Assembly: GCF_000283155.1 (NCBI RefSeq)
Contig: NW_004454178.1
Coordinates: 28,586,740-28,650,739, forward strand
DNA: 64,000 nucleotides
Source of the DNA: Ceratotherium simum simum
Lineage: Eukaryota; Chordata; Mammalia; Perissodactyla; Rhinocerotidae
Direction: 5' to 3'
Part shown: positions 55,016 to 64,000 of the stretch, in pieces
Layout: each line of letters begins with the position of its first letter
How positions within the stretch are numbered: the stretch's first letter is position 1
Notes under the pieces: generated by a model
Database searches by the model: none
Told to the model about the DNA's origin: nothing
Seen by the model: the letters and a program-made list of their open reading frames with translations, nothing else
Translations under genes and position numbers: made by a program

Positions 55016-57449
55016 ATCTGTCAACTTTGCCAGAATCTTTCTGAATTTATGATTCCTCTCTGATTCGCCTCATGGTTGATTACAGTTTCCCCACATGAGC
55101 GTCTTCCAGTATTGACAGGGTTGTCAGCTTCCGTCACAGGTGTTAAACTAGATGCTCAGTAGGTCAGGGAAACACCGCCGTCTGATGATGTGTCACCATG
55201 AGCCAGCTAGGAAGTCTCCCACCTGTGGAGATGGAGGCACAGCCCCGGCTGGAGTCCTCGAGACACCAGGTAGAAGGTCTTCTGTTAAATGTCAGCAGGA
55301 ACCCCCACCGAGTGCCTCTGTCCCAGGGCCGCTTCAGTCCATCGCTGACGACCCGGCAGCACCTTCCCATCTCGGGACAGGCTGGACGCCCGACGGGCTC
55401 CTGTGATGTGGACGGGACTGCTTCCCTGGCGCCCGTTCTGCTTAGCTGGGCTTGTTGTCAGATTCTCCCTGGAGTGTGCAATCCCCGTGGAAAACTGAGC
55501 TAAGGGTGTGAACATGTCCTTCTGGAAAAGGTGGGATAGAAACCAGCACTAAGGAGCGGGGAGGAGCAGGGCTGAGGCTGCAGGCCCCACGAGACCTGAA
55601 GTCGGACCCGGCACTGGGTCCCGCATTGGACAGATGCTCACACCTGCTGTCTGCAATCGCCCTCAAATGTTAGTCCCAGCATCGTAACTGGAGTCAAACC
55701 ATGGCTGAATGCTGAAAGGAAAACGGTGGTTAGAGCTCCCGGGTCTGGGAACAGTCAGATGACCGCAGTTCCGCACAGGACAGGCCCGGCTGCACACGTC
55801 GTTATTCACCTGGATGGGACAGACCTGTCCCAGGTCTGGACTCCTGGCATTGCCCACTGTGCTCCGACAGCAGTTTAAGGGGAACAGGGGCCAAAAACCA
55901 TGTTCTCAAGTTGGAAAGAGCTTTTTCACTGAAATCTAATCAATATTTGAAAATTGAAAACGTGGACAGTAACATTGAATATCACCTCAGAGTAAATAAA
56001 GACACCCTGTTCCATGATGGCTGCTTTTTCTGGCCCTTGGGAAGAGGGGACGGGGGTTCTGGGGGCCCCTTGGAGGCAGCAGAGGCCTTGTCATCTCGGG
56101 AGTTCGGAGAATTTAGTGGTAACATCCATGGTGACATCCAGGTAACTTCCACGGAGTCCATGTTAAAAATAAACACACAAAGGGGAACCCGATGGTGCAG
56201 TTCACTTCAGGCATCAGACTGATTTGCAAGTTAACTTTTGGAGCTCATGGTATTCCTCCTGGGCAAGGGCTTCTGCCTTTATTTTTGAAAAATTTACTCT
56301 TTTGCCTTAATCGATACATAAATTTTGCTTTACTAAATGGAAGAAAGTACAGGAGCATGAAATGATCTGTGGAACCTGGAGCCTTATTGGCATAGAATCT
56401 TCCAGCCTCCTGGTGAGCGCCCACTCCCTGTTTAACTGCCTGGAGTGTCTACAGTGAAACAGTTGTGTGTGCAGCCTTTTCCTTGTTCTCTGTTGATTCT
56501 TTCACACGAGTTCTGTGTTTGGGGAGAATTTAAAGCTACCTCTCCCAGACAAACAAAGCCCACCGAGATTGGACGGCTGCTCTGGCTGATGCTGAGAAGA
56601 TGTGGGTCCCTCAGGATTGCTTCCTGGGCAACCCTCCCACCCCCGCAACCCAGGGTGTGAAGGCGTGGCCCCCGCTGGACCTGAGTTTGGCCACACCCAG
56701 ATCTTCTACGTATTGGTCTCAAGAGGGCAGTCAATACGGCTCCTCACACCATAGGCGAGAGAAGATGCCGAGAATCTGGGAAAGTCGCCAGTGAGCACCA
56801 GCTGGAGGTGTACTGGGAACCCACTTAAAAATAAAAAGCCGGTATCTTTGTGGTCAAGTGATTCACCCTTAACATGAAGGTCTTTCATGGACCTGTGGCT
56901 GCAGCAGGTCTGAAGGGAACCGAGTGTCTGCCTGGAAAGGGCAGAGGCTCTGTCCTCCTGGTGTTTGGGAGGCTTCACCCCCTCCCAAAGCTGAGCACCT
57001 CCATGTAGCCACCTGCCCGCCCTTTGCACCCCCACACCGCAACTGAGGCCGTGGCCGTCCCACAGGTGACACCGAGGTGTCCTTGGGAGATGGCCTTGAG
57101 GGGAGGAGGGACTCAGCAAGCACCAGGGTGGGGATAGTTTACACAACAGAGAGGCACTTGAATGGTGCGGGGGGCCCTGATGTGAGAGGAGACCCACAGG
57201 ACCCCTGTGCGCCCCCAGCCCTCTCTCCTGCCTCTGCACTGGGGCTGCCGGCTGCGCCCAGGTCACGTGGAGCTCCAGAGTCTTTGGTTCCTCTGCTCTC
57301 TGCCCTCGGGTGGTGCTGGGGGAGACCAGCAGCTGAGGAGAATGACTGTCCTACGGCCTCTGTATCCCTCCTGGAGGCTACATACCCCTCCTGTGGCTCC
57401 GTCAGGCCACCTCCCTGTCCAGGGCTCCCTGGAGTTTAAGGGAGGTCAT
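55016..57449. other. No gene recognised
   Basis: Unique-looking DNA with a GC-rich right half. Frames such as 56706-57266 (-) and 57077-57439 (+) overlap each other on opposite strands and match nothing known to me. Confidence 0.45.
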
Positions 57450-57453
57450 GGCA

Positions 57454-57508
57454 GCGGGGGTGGGGGGGTGGGGACGGGGTTGGGGCTGGAGGTGGGGGGG
57501 TTGTGGGT
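57454..57508 (+). repeat. G-run cluster (quadruplex-prone)
   Basis: Successive plus-strand runs GGGGG, GGGGGGG, GGGG, GGGG, GGGG, then GGGGGGG and GGG separated by 1-8 bases. More than four runs of at least four Gs with short loops fit a strong G-quadruplex pattern. Confidence 0.9.
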
Positions 57509-59589
57509 AGTCCTGGGGCTGTGCATTATCTCCTGTTGGTTTTGGGGTGCCCTCACATGCTCTGGATGCTGGGTTTGGCGGTGCACTGCCCTGCTGGACA
57601 CATGCAGAGACAGGCAGTGAGCCAGGGCCAGTGAGGGTGGAGGGTGGTCCCAGCAGACTCACTCCTTTGTTTTGTCAATTCATAAAAATAAAGACACGAG
57701 ATAATGTTGAGCAGAAGGCGTGAGCACGCCCTCCAGAGACCATGGGTGCATATAGGACAATGAGGGTTAAGGAGAAGTTCTTACTGTGGAAGGTAACTAA
57801 AGCCCATAATAAAAAGTAAAAATGAAAAATTATGCATGTCACTGATGTTTGTAAAAGACGGTTCTTCTGCAAAATCTCAAATGGTAAAACCATACTGAGC
57901 GCATTGAGAGGATCTTAAATCATGTTACTTTTGCAAATTTCCAAGTTATGCCACGAGGGCTAGAAATTATTTTTCTTGCTACTTGAACCAGAATCAAACA
58001 TCAACCTATTTTTCTTCTTACTTCTACCCTAAATATTTCTTTTAAAATATATTTCATGTCTTTTTTAATATCATCCTCATATTTTACATGTATATCTTCT
58101 AATCTCTCACATATATATGCATTTTGCTATCCTTCTATCCATCTCTATATTTCATCTATTCTTCTATTAATCTATCTATCTAACACTCTTTTGAAAATTT
58201 TATGCAGAGAAGGAAAGAGAGAGTAAATATTATGCAAGAAAATCCAAACCATTTGCATTTTTGTATCACATCTCCCTTTTTCTTTCCAAATTCAGAAAAA
58301 TATTAATGCTGTCAGTACAGGAAATACTATACAGGGCACATGAGGGCATTTGAATTTTAATAAGCCTTTCCTTCTGTCAAAACTGTTCTCCTTGTGTATT
58401 TAGAATGACTGGCTTTACTGTGTAAACCAAGAAGCAGAGGTTTATGTGCTTTTCCCGTATCTAATGGAGATTCAGCTCATAGCAAATATGTCTTCATTCT
58501 TCCTTTTTGCCCTTCAGTCTTGGTAAATTTGCAAATGAGTTCAAAGTCCTTCCTAACCACTGGGTTCTCGAATGAATCAGAGATTAGATTCCCTCAATGT
58601 GCCCCACTTTCCCTTCCAAGCCCCTCCTGAAGCTCTGTGGCTGCAGGTGAGAATTCGAATATCAGATGAAAGACGTGCTTCTGATAATTATGTGTCAGTG
58701 CCTGTAGCCAGGGGTTCAGATCTCCAATTTCTGAACCAAGTCAGAGCTGTGTCTACCCTGCTTTGCATCTGACTCCTCATCTTGAGGAGATCTTGTCTTA
58801 CTACCAGGTGCCCGAAGCTTTGGAGACTAAAACTCACTTGTAGGAGTGGATTGCTCTCTTGTGAGACGTTGCCCCCATTTTCAGACAGCTGTGGGAATAT
58901 TGACACTTCACAATTCAGAAATATTTATGGAGTGCCAGTGTCGAGTCGAAACTCTGGGACTGTGAGAGAAAGTAAGTATTAAAGATAAACAAAATGCCTT
59001 GAAGATCTAAGGTCTGTTTAGAACCCAGGACATTTTGCAATTAGAATAGCTAAGGGTACAACTGAGCCAAGGAACAGAGGGCTGGAACAGGCTGAGATGC
59101 TGTGGAGGTGGGGAGGAAGTTTTCTGCGATGATTTAGTAAGGAGGAAATGGGTCTCTTTGGTTGTGCTGTGCGCAGAGCCAGCCCCATGATTTCTGCCTT
59201 GAGTCACTGAGACGTACTCTTGAGAGAATAAAGGCATGTTTGCAGACATGTGTGGGTCATCCATAAGACCAAGGAACTAGAGCCACTAACTAACTATTAC
59301 CAAATTTATACTATTTTTGTAGCTAGGGTTAAAGTGAGCATCAGACATAACGACCTGAAAAACTGATGTGTGGAGCCCAAGTCAAATTACATGCACGATC
59401 TTTAAGACAAAAATAAGTTTCAACTTTGCACAATGTTAGCCATGTGCATGAAGAGAGATCTGCTTATTAGTGTTATTTCTAACTTCAGAGTCTGTTATTT
59501 CTAACTTCAGATCCTTCCATCCATCCCCATCCACTAGTCCACTGGCCATCCCTATTAGCACTCTCTGGCAAACATCCCAGGCCCCTCCC
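57509..59589. other. No gene recognised; AT-rich from 57660
   Basis: AT-rich unique DNA (57660-58560) with a loose TATC/TCTA-rich stretch near 58090-58190, then average DNA. A 16-bp direct duplication (TTATTTCTAACTTCAG) lies near 59472-59510. No recognised transposon or exon. Confidence 0.45.
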
Positions 59590-59878
59590 TCCTGGGCACG
59601 TGGTAGGGCTGTGGTTCCCGGGGTTCTTGGGGTGTTGTGACTAGTTCTGGCTGATGAGTTTGGAGCCTTCTTGTCAGTTTGAGGCCTTCTGATATTTTCC
59701 TTTCTGGCATGGCCACTGATGGGCTGTGAAGTGACAGATGCTCCGAGAGTCTGGCTCCCTGAGACACGCAGTGAGCAGAGACCTCAGTAGGCGTGTGGGA
59801 AGAGCAAGCAATGGACCTTTGTTTTAAGTCACTGAGTTTTGGGGTGGCTTGTCACTACAACCTATCCTGGCTGATACA
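59590..59878 (+). repeat. Old MLT1-like LTR
   Basis: TGTGACTAGTTCTGGCTGAT, GTGAAGTGACAGATGCTCCG, GGACCTTTGTTTTAAGTCAC, TGAGTTTTGGGGTGGCTTG and terminal CTGGCTGATACA match the 3' half of old MLT1 LTRs. The 5' boundary is indistinct and may lie further left. Confidence 0.72.
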
Positions 59879-60545
59879 GAAATTGGCACCAGAAGTGGGA
59901 TGTTGCAGAAATTAAAAACCAAGATATGTGGGATTTGGGCTAATGGCTGATCTGCATGTGCTGAGGAAACTACGGATGGAGGCTGAGCAGGTGGCCATCA
60001 GTGTCACGCAGCAGCAAAACACTTTACAACACTCTCCGTTGACATAACTTAGAAGGAGATAATGGTGGCTTTGGGGGAAGAGATTTAAAAACAGACCATG
60101 GCTGAATTTCAAAAAGTGATATAAGAAAGAGATGACCTGAGGAAAGAATCGTCCACATGGCAACAGGATTCAAAGAGCAAAGAGAAAACCAGAAATTCAG
60201 TGACTTTCATCATCAGAAAGAAAGCAGTGCTCCCAACCCTCACCAGCAAGAGAAAGCCTGAGAAGGCTTTGAGCTCCACACACTGACTAGAATTCACCTG
60301 GATCACCACGATTTCCTGTCAAAACCTCTGAATAGAATAACTTTAGAGCAAAGATCCGGTTACGTCTGTGAAGCTTAGTGAATTCTTTCAATTGGACATG
60401 ACAGGCCAGGAGAGAGGCTCCAAGCATGGTGTCCCTCAAAGCTCGTGGGTGAAAGTGCCAACAAGTAAGTCGAGAAGCAGAGGAGAGAAGAAGCCAAGAA
60501 ATAGACCAAGTCAAAGAATCACACCAAGAAAAGCACTGTGGGTGT
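59879..60545 (+). repeat. Probable MLT1 internal-region remnant with primer-binding-site-like start
   Basis: Immediately after the LTR end comes TGGCACCAGAAGTGGGA (59884-59900), in the place and with the look of the leucine-tRNA-type primer-binding site of ERVL/MaLR elements. The A-rich, purine-rich sequence to about 60545 fits a decayed gag-like internal region, but no frame is open over any length and no second LTR follows. Endogenous, ancient and defective. Confidence 0.55.
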
Positions 60546-62020
60546 GGCTATTGTCTCACGCAGCAGATGGGAAATTCTTAAGAATCCCACTAAGTTTTTT
60601 CAGAATTGTTCTGCCAAAGAAGCCCTACCCGCACACAAAGAAGACTCTGACTGTATGGGAGGGAACAGGAGGTAGGGAGCGATCCACCATGCCAGCCTCG
60701 GATGTGGTCAAGGCAGGTGTGTGGGGGGGTGGGGCCTCCCAAGGGGGCAGAACTGGAAGTGATCAGGGACTTGGGCCACCACAGAGTAAGGGGCCCCAGA
60801 ACCACCTGCCCGCTATTGCCGTCAGAGTGTCTGCTGGGTGTGCCGTCCTCCCCCGGGAGTGTGACTGCAGTTTTCCCGAACTGGCACTGCCCTTGTTCAT
60901 TGGGTTGTGGAGTCAAGGGAGCCACATTCTGATGGCAGCCCTGGGAGGAGACCGCCACACACCTCCCAGGGACCCTGGACTCTGAGTGTCTCCTGGATGA
61001 GGTGGGCACGTCATTTCACTGTGCGTGGTCAAGTGCAAGGACACACAGTGCTGCTCAGAAGGGCTGTTCATGATGTTCTGGCCCTTTCTCTGCCTTCTGG
61101 CACATGGTAGGGCTGCACACCCCTGCCTCCCTGGAGCTGGGTGATTGATTGGTCCTGATGGAAGAGTGGAGCGTCAATGTGTGCCGTGTGTCACTTCCTT
61201 ATCCCCACATCCTCGCACTTGATGGCTGGTGCCAGGCTCTCCACGGTGCCTCCTCTCTGGCTTATGCTTCTTTAAGGCAAGAGGGCCGTGGCACAAGTCA
61301 GGTCTGGGTATCGTATGTCTCTAGAGCGGGCACTGAGCCTTTGCCTGGGGAGCTCGGCAGACTCCACCAGCCCAGGACTCTCTTTCGCATCGGCCCTGGT
61401 ACCCTGGGGGGCCCACACCTGCTGCACCCCAGCGAGCCTCTTTCCATCAAGAGAGATCTCCATCTTACTTCTTGCCAGAAGCAGCAGTCTCTGAAAGTGG
61501 TTCTGATGAGGTTCCTCACGTCTTCCCTCCCTTCATTTGAGAGCAAACACCGTAGCACGTTCTATTAAGCCACAAATTTCCGTTCCTAGATCAATTCCCC
61601 GTTTGAATATTTCACCAGTTATTATTCAGACTAGAGGTGGGTGGTGGGATTTAGTCAAATTGATATTATATAAAATATATAATAAAACGTGAACATCTAT
61701 TTATATACATATTTTATTTAACAATTGCATAACTAAAAATCATATTTATGTAAAAACTAAAGACAAGGGGCCACTGGAGTTCCGAGCAGGCGCATGAAAG
61801 CGACATAGAAACCTCTGCTCTGGCTACTTCGGTCACTGTCGTGAATTCGCCAGCATGACTCCTGTGGTTTGACCTGTGAGCCTCGTCCGTCACGTGAAGT
61901 TTTCCTGCTGGAGTGGACACGATGTGCTCTGGGCCCATCTGGGTCTTGTTGCAGTGTCGTTCTTTATTTTGGCCCCTGGCTCGCTGCCCTTCTCTCCGCT
62001 GCTGCTCTTGGCGCCCTCCT
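60546..62020. other. No gene recognised
   Basis: Mixed-composition unique DNA. The 205-codon frame at 60368-60985 (+) starts in the retroviral-like remnant and continues into GC-rich DNA, overlapped by a 139-codon minus frame. Not credible as a gene. Confidence 0.45.
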
Positions 62021-62345
62021 TTATATTTTTATACCGTGTTGCAGACCCATCGATCTGCTGGCCTCTCAGTGTCTCAACCCCCTGCCCCGCTTCCAAACAC
62101 TGGCCAGCAAACTCCAGCCGCCCGACTCATGGGCAAATACAGACGTCTCCAGAAGTGGCGACTCCACTGTCAGCAGCTCGGTGTCAGGCGCCCGAGTCTG
62201 GCGCCGCCTCCAGTCTTGCAGCTCTCCTCCTCCACTGTCCGGTCCGGTCCAGCCCTCCTCATTGTCAGTCATCATCAGTCGGGGTTCGCGCATCCGAGCT
62301 GCGTTCCAGAGTATGCCGTCATACAGTACACTTCGTCGCTCTCAC
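62021..62345 (+). promoter_or_regulatory. CpG-rich patch with upstream TATA-like sequence
   Basis: TTATATTTTTATACCG (62021-62036) precedes a CpG-rich stretch, with 19 CpGs counted between 62101 and 62340. Three plus-strand frames are simultaneously open across it, as expected from composition. No known first exon was recognised. A young transposon fragment or a small promoter are both possible. Confidence 0.3.
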
Positions 62346-62629
62346 CCCCTTGTGTGGTGTCCTGGAAAACCCCAGTCCAGATTCCCACCTTCTCCACTTG
62401 CACAAGGGGTTATCAGAGCCAGAATAAAACACATCACTATTCTATCTGTTCTCATTTAAATTGTGACAAGAAATCTCAAGTGTGGAGTTGATGAATTATT
62501 GCAAATGAACATTCATGGCAAGAAATGCAACATCTTTCAGCATCGCAGGCACCTCGAGACTCTCTTTTGCCTTCCTTCATCATCCCTTCCGTAATCACCC
62601 AGAAACTGTTGCCTAAGTCATTAGAAATC

Positions 62630-63370
62630 GTTGGTTTAGTATATTTTTGAACTTTATATGAATGGAATGAGAGAGCATGTATTCCTTTGTTTCTGGTTTA
62701 TTTTGTAAAACATGATGTTTGTGAAATTCATATGTATAGCCACATTTCATTATTTTCCATTGTCAGATAGTGCTCCATTGAGTGAACATACAACAATTCA
62801 TTGATCTTGGCCTCTCAAAATTACTTGGGAAATAATCTCTCTTTTTTTTTTTATCCCTTGGAATAATTTGTGTATGATTATTGTTATTTTTCCCCTCAAA
62901 TATTTGATAGAATTTATCAGCAAAGCCATGTGTGCCTGAAGGTTGATTTGGGGGAAAGATTTTTCATTATGGATTCTTTTTCTTTCCTCATGATAGGGCT
63001 ATTCAGATTTTCTCTTTCTCTTGTGTCTGTTTTGGTAAATTGTGTTTTCCCCAAGTAATTTGTTAATTTCCTCTAAAATGGGATATTTATTAGTATATGT
63101 TTGTGATAATATGTAAACTTTGCTACCCTCCTTTCTATTCTGATGTTAGTTGTTTTCCTTTTTTTTCTTTTCAGTTTTACCTGCTGCTTATCAGTTCTAT
63201 TAGTTTTTTCAAACATCCAACTTTTGGCTTGTTTCTCTCTGTTATGTTATTTTATATTTCATTTACTTTCTTTGGGTTTAATTTATTGCTCTCTTTCAGA
63301 CCTACTGAGAGTTTGCTTAAGTCATTGACTTCCTTTCTGTCTTCCTTCCTTTCCAAGGTTTACATTCAAC
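62630..63370 (-). repeat. L1M-type LINE relic, reverse orientation (3' end and ORF2 reverse-transcriptase part)
   Basis: Plus-strand order: TTTGAACTTTATATGAATGG, GTTTGTGAAATTCATATGTA and TAGTGCTCCATTGAGTGAAC (antisense of an L1 3' region), then after about 62840 AATTTATCAGCAAAGCCATG, AGGGCTATTCAGATTTTCTC, GTTTTGGTAAATTGTGTTTT and TTTTTTCAAACATCCAACTT (antisense of the ORF2 reverse-transcriptase domain). The intervening L1 sequence is missing, so the copy has an internal deletion. Frames are broken. Confidence 0.82.
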
Positions 63371-64000
63371 ATCATTGACTTACTCAGACTGAACACTACC
63401 CCCAAACTATGCTTCTAAAAAGTCACCATTTTTTCTCGCTCAAGAAAATTCTTTCTTTTTGAGGTGCAAGTTTCTAGTTTCTTTTGAACAATATTCTGGA
63501 AGAAAGTTCATTATTTTCTGCATATTCTTCTACAACATTCACCAAAATCCAAATTTCTGTCTGGGTCAGTCTATGAATTAGACTATTAGGTGCAAAACTA
63601 ACTATCGGAAACCCATGAAATGTTAAATCATCCCCAAATCTTAAAGCCTAGGATGTAGCACAGCTTGTCCCCCCACCAGAGTCTCTGTCTGGAGAACGGA
63701 AGTGTTGACCTCAGATATGCTCGCGTACCACCTTATGACTCCTCATTTTTCTGGATAAAGGAAGACTGATCTTCCATTTGCATTTTTTGTACTACGATTA
63801 CTTGTCTAGAAACACATTTAGGCCACGTTCGAGTCAGATATTCCAGGCTGCCTCTTTACTCTATAAAAGAAAGATGTGAGGGAAACGGCCAGCCTCTCAG
63901 TCTCACACTTTCCAGTAACTTCTCCAGGGCACTTGACTCTGTGATGTAGGCCATGCAGCCATTGAAGTGTATCTTACAGGCTCGGCCAGTGGGCCTCAGG
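63371..64000. other. No gene recognised
   Basis: AT-rich unique-looking DNA to the window end. It may include more of the flanking LINE, but no specific match is claimed. Confidence 0.45.

Noticed and set aside
59879..60545. Intact retroviral gene
   Set aside because: The internal remnant has no substantial open frame and no second LTR. It is ancient and defective.
61869..62491. Three overlapping plus-strand frames of 183-196 codons
   Set aside because: All three frames are open at once across a GC/CpG-rich patch, a composition effect. No domain was recognised.

Overview
The window is nuclear DNA from a placental mammal, most likely an odd-toed ungulate (horse, rhinoceros or tapir group). 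The main evidence is eight copies of a tRNA-derived SINE of the equine-repetitive-element (ERE) type. They share the head 'GGGCTGGCCCxGTGGCTTAGC' (broken here), a B-box-like GGTTCGGATCC, and a second half reading GATGTTAGCTCAGGGC and CTTCCTCA. Most are flanked by clear target-site duplications. The remaining repeats (L1M and L2 LINEs, MaLR/ERVL-type LTRs, hAT and Tc1/mariner-type DNA transposon relics, microsatellites) are the usual background of a eutherian genome. Nothing bacterial, organellar or exogenous-viral was seen. Horse versus rhinoceros or tapir cannot be decided from the sequence alone.

I found no convincing protein-coding gene, tRNA, rRNA or known ncRNA gene. The open frames are short (the longest without Ns is 244 codons at 54006-54740), overlap open frames on the other strand, sit mostly in GC-rich DNA and resemble no family I know. 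The window is best read as intergenic or intronic DNA. Two short splice-bounded segments (17511-17544 and 54503-54559) are offered only as weak exon candidates.

Layout: 0-3.4 kb holds L1M 3' fragments. 3460-3755 is an 11-bp minisatellite packed with CAGGTG. 3.8-7.3 kb is C-rich unique DNA. 7.3-11 kb has two MaLR-type LTRs in opposite orientation, followed by a 31-bp repeat carrying ATTGG. 13.1-15.6 kb holds a hAT relic, an L2 relic, a TCCA microsatellite and an ERE. 15.6-24.9 kb is mostly unique, with one ERE and a back-to-back LTR pair. 24.9-27.8 kb is an L1 relic spanning ORF1 into the start of ORF2, interrupted by two EREs and a TA-flanked DNA transposon. 29.6 kb is an LTR. 31.4 and 34.1 kb are EREs. 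34.86-37.6 kb is another L1 with nested ERE, LTR and ERE insertions and an assembly gap (36744-37425) bordered by G-rich repeat. 39-43 kb has L2 and L1M pieces. 43.85 kb is a 50-bp tandem repeat. 44.7-46.6 kb is a third L1 relic. 48.1-50.4 kb combines an L1M 3' end with a nested hAT element, a pair of about 180-bp inverted-repeat arms of high identity, and a 380-bp CpG-rich islet. 50.7 kb is an LTR. 53.7 kb is five 19-bp repeats. 57.45 kb is a G-run cluster. 59.6-60.5 kb is an old MLT1-like LTR with the start of its internal region. 62 kb is a second CpG-rich patch, and the end carries an antisense L1.

Because no genes act together here, the biology lies in repeat stratigraphy, tandem repeats and a few candidate regulatory patches. 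The most unusual local structure is the inverted repeat plus CpG islet at 48849-50340. Repeat family names are from memory of consensus sequences and need RepeatMasker confirmation.
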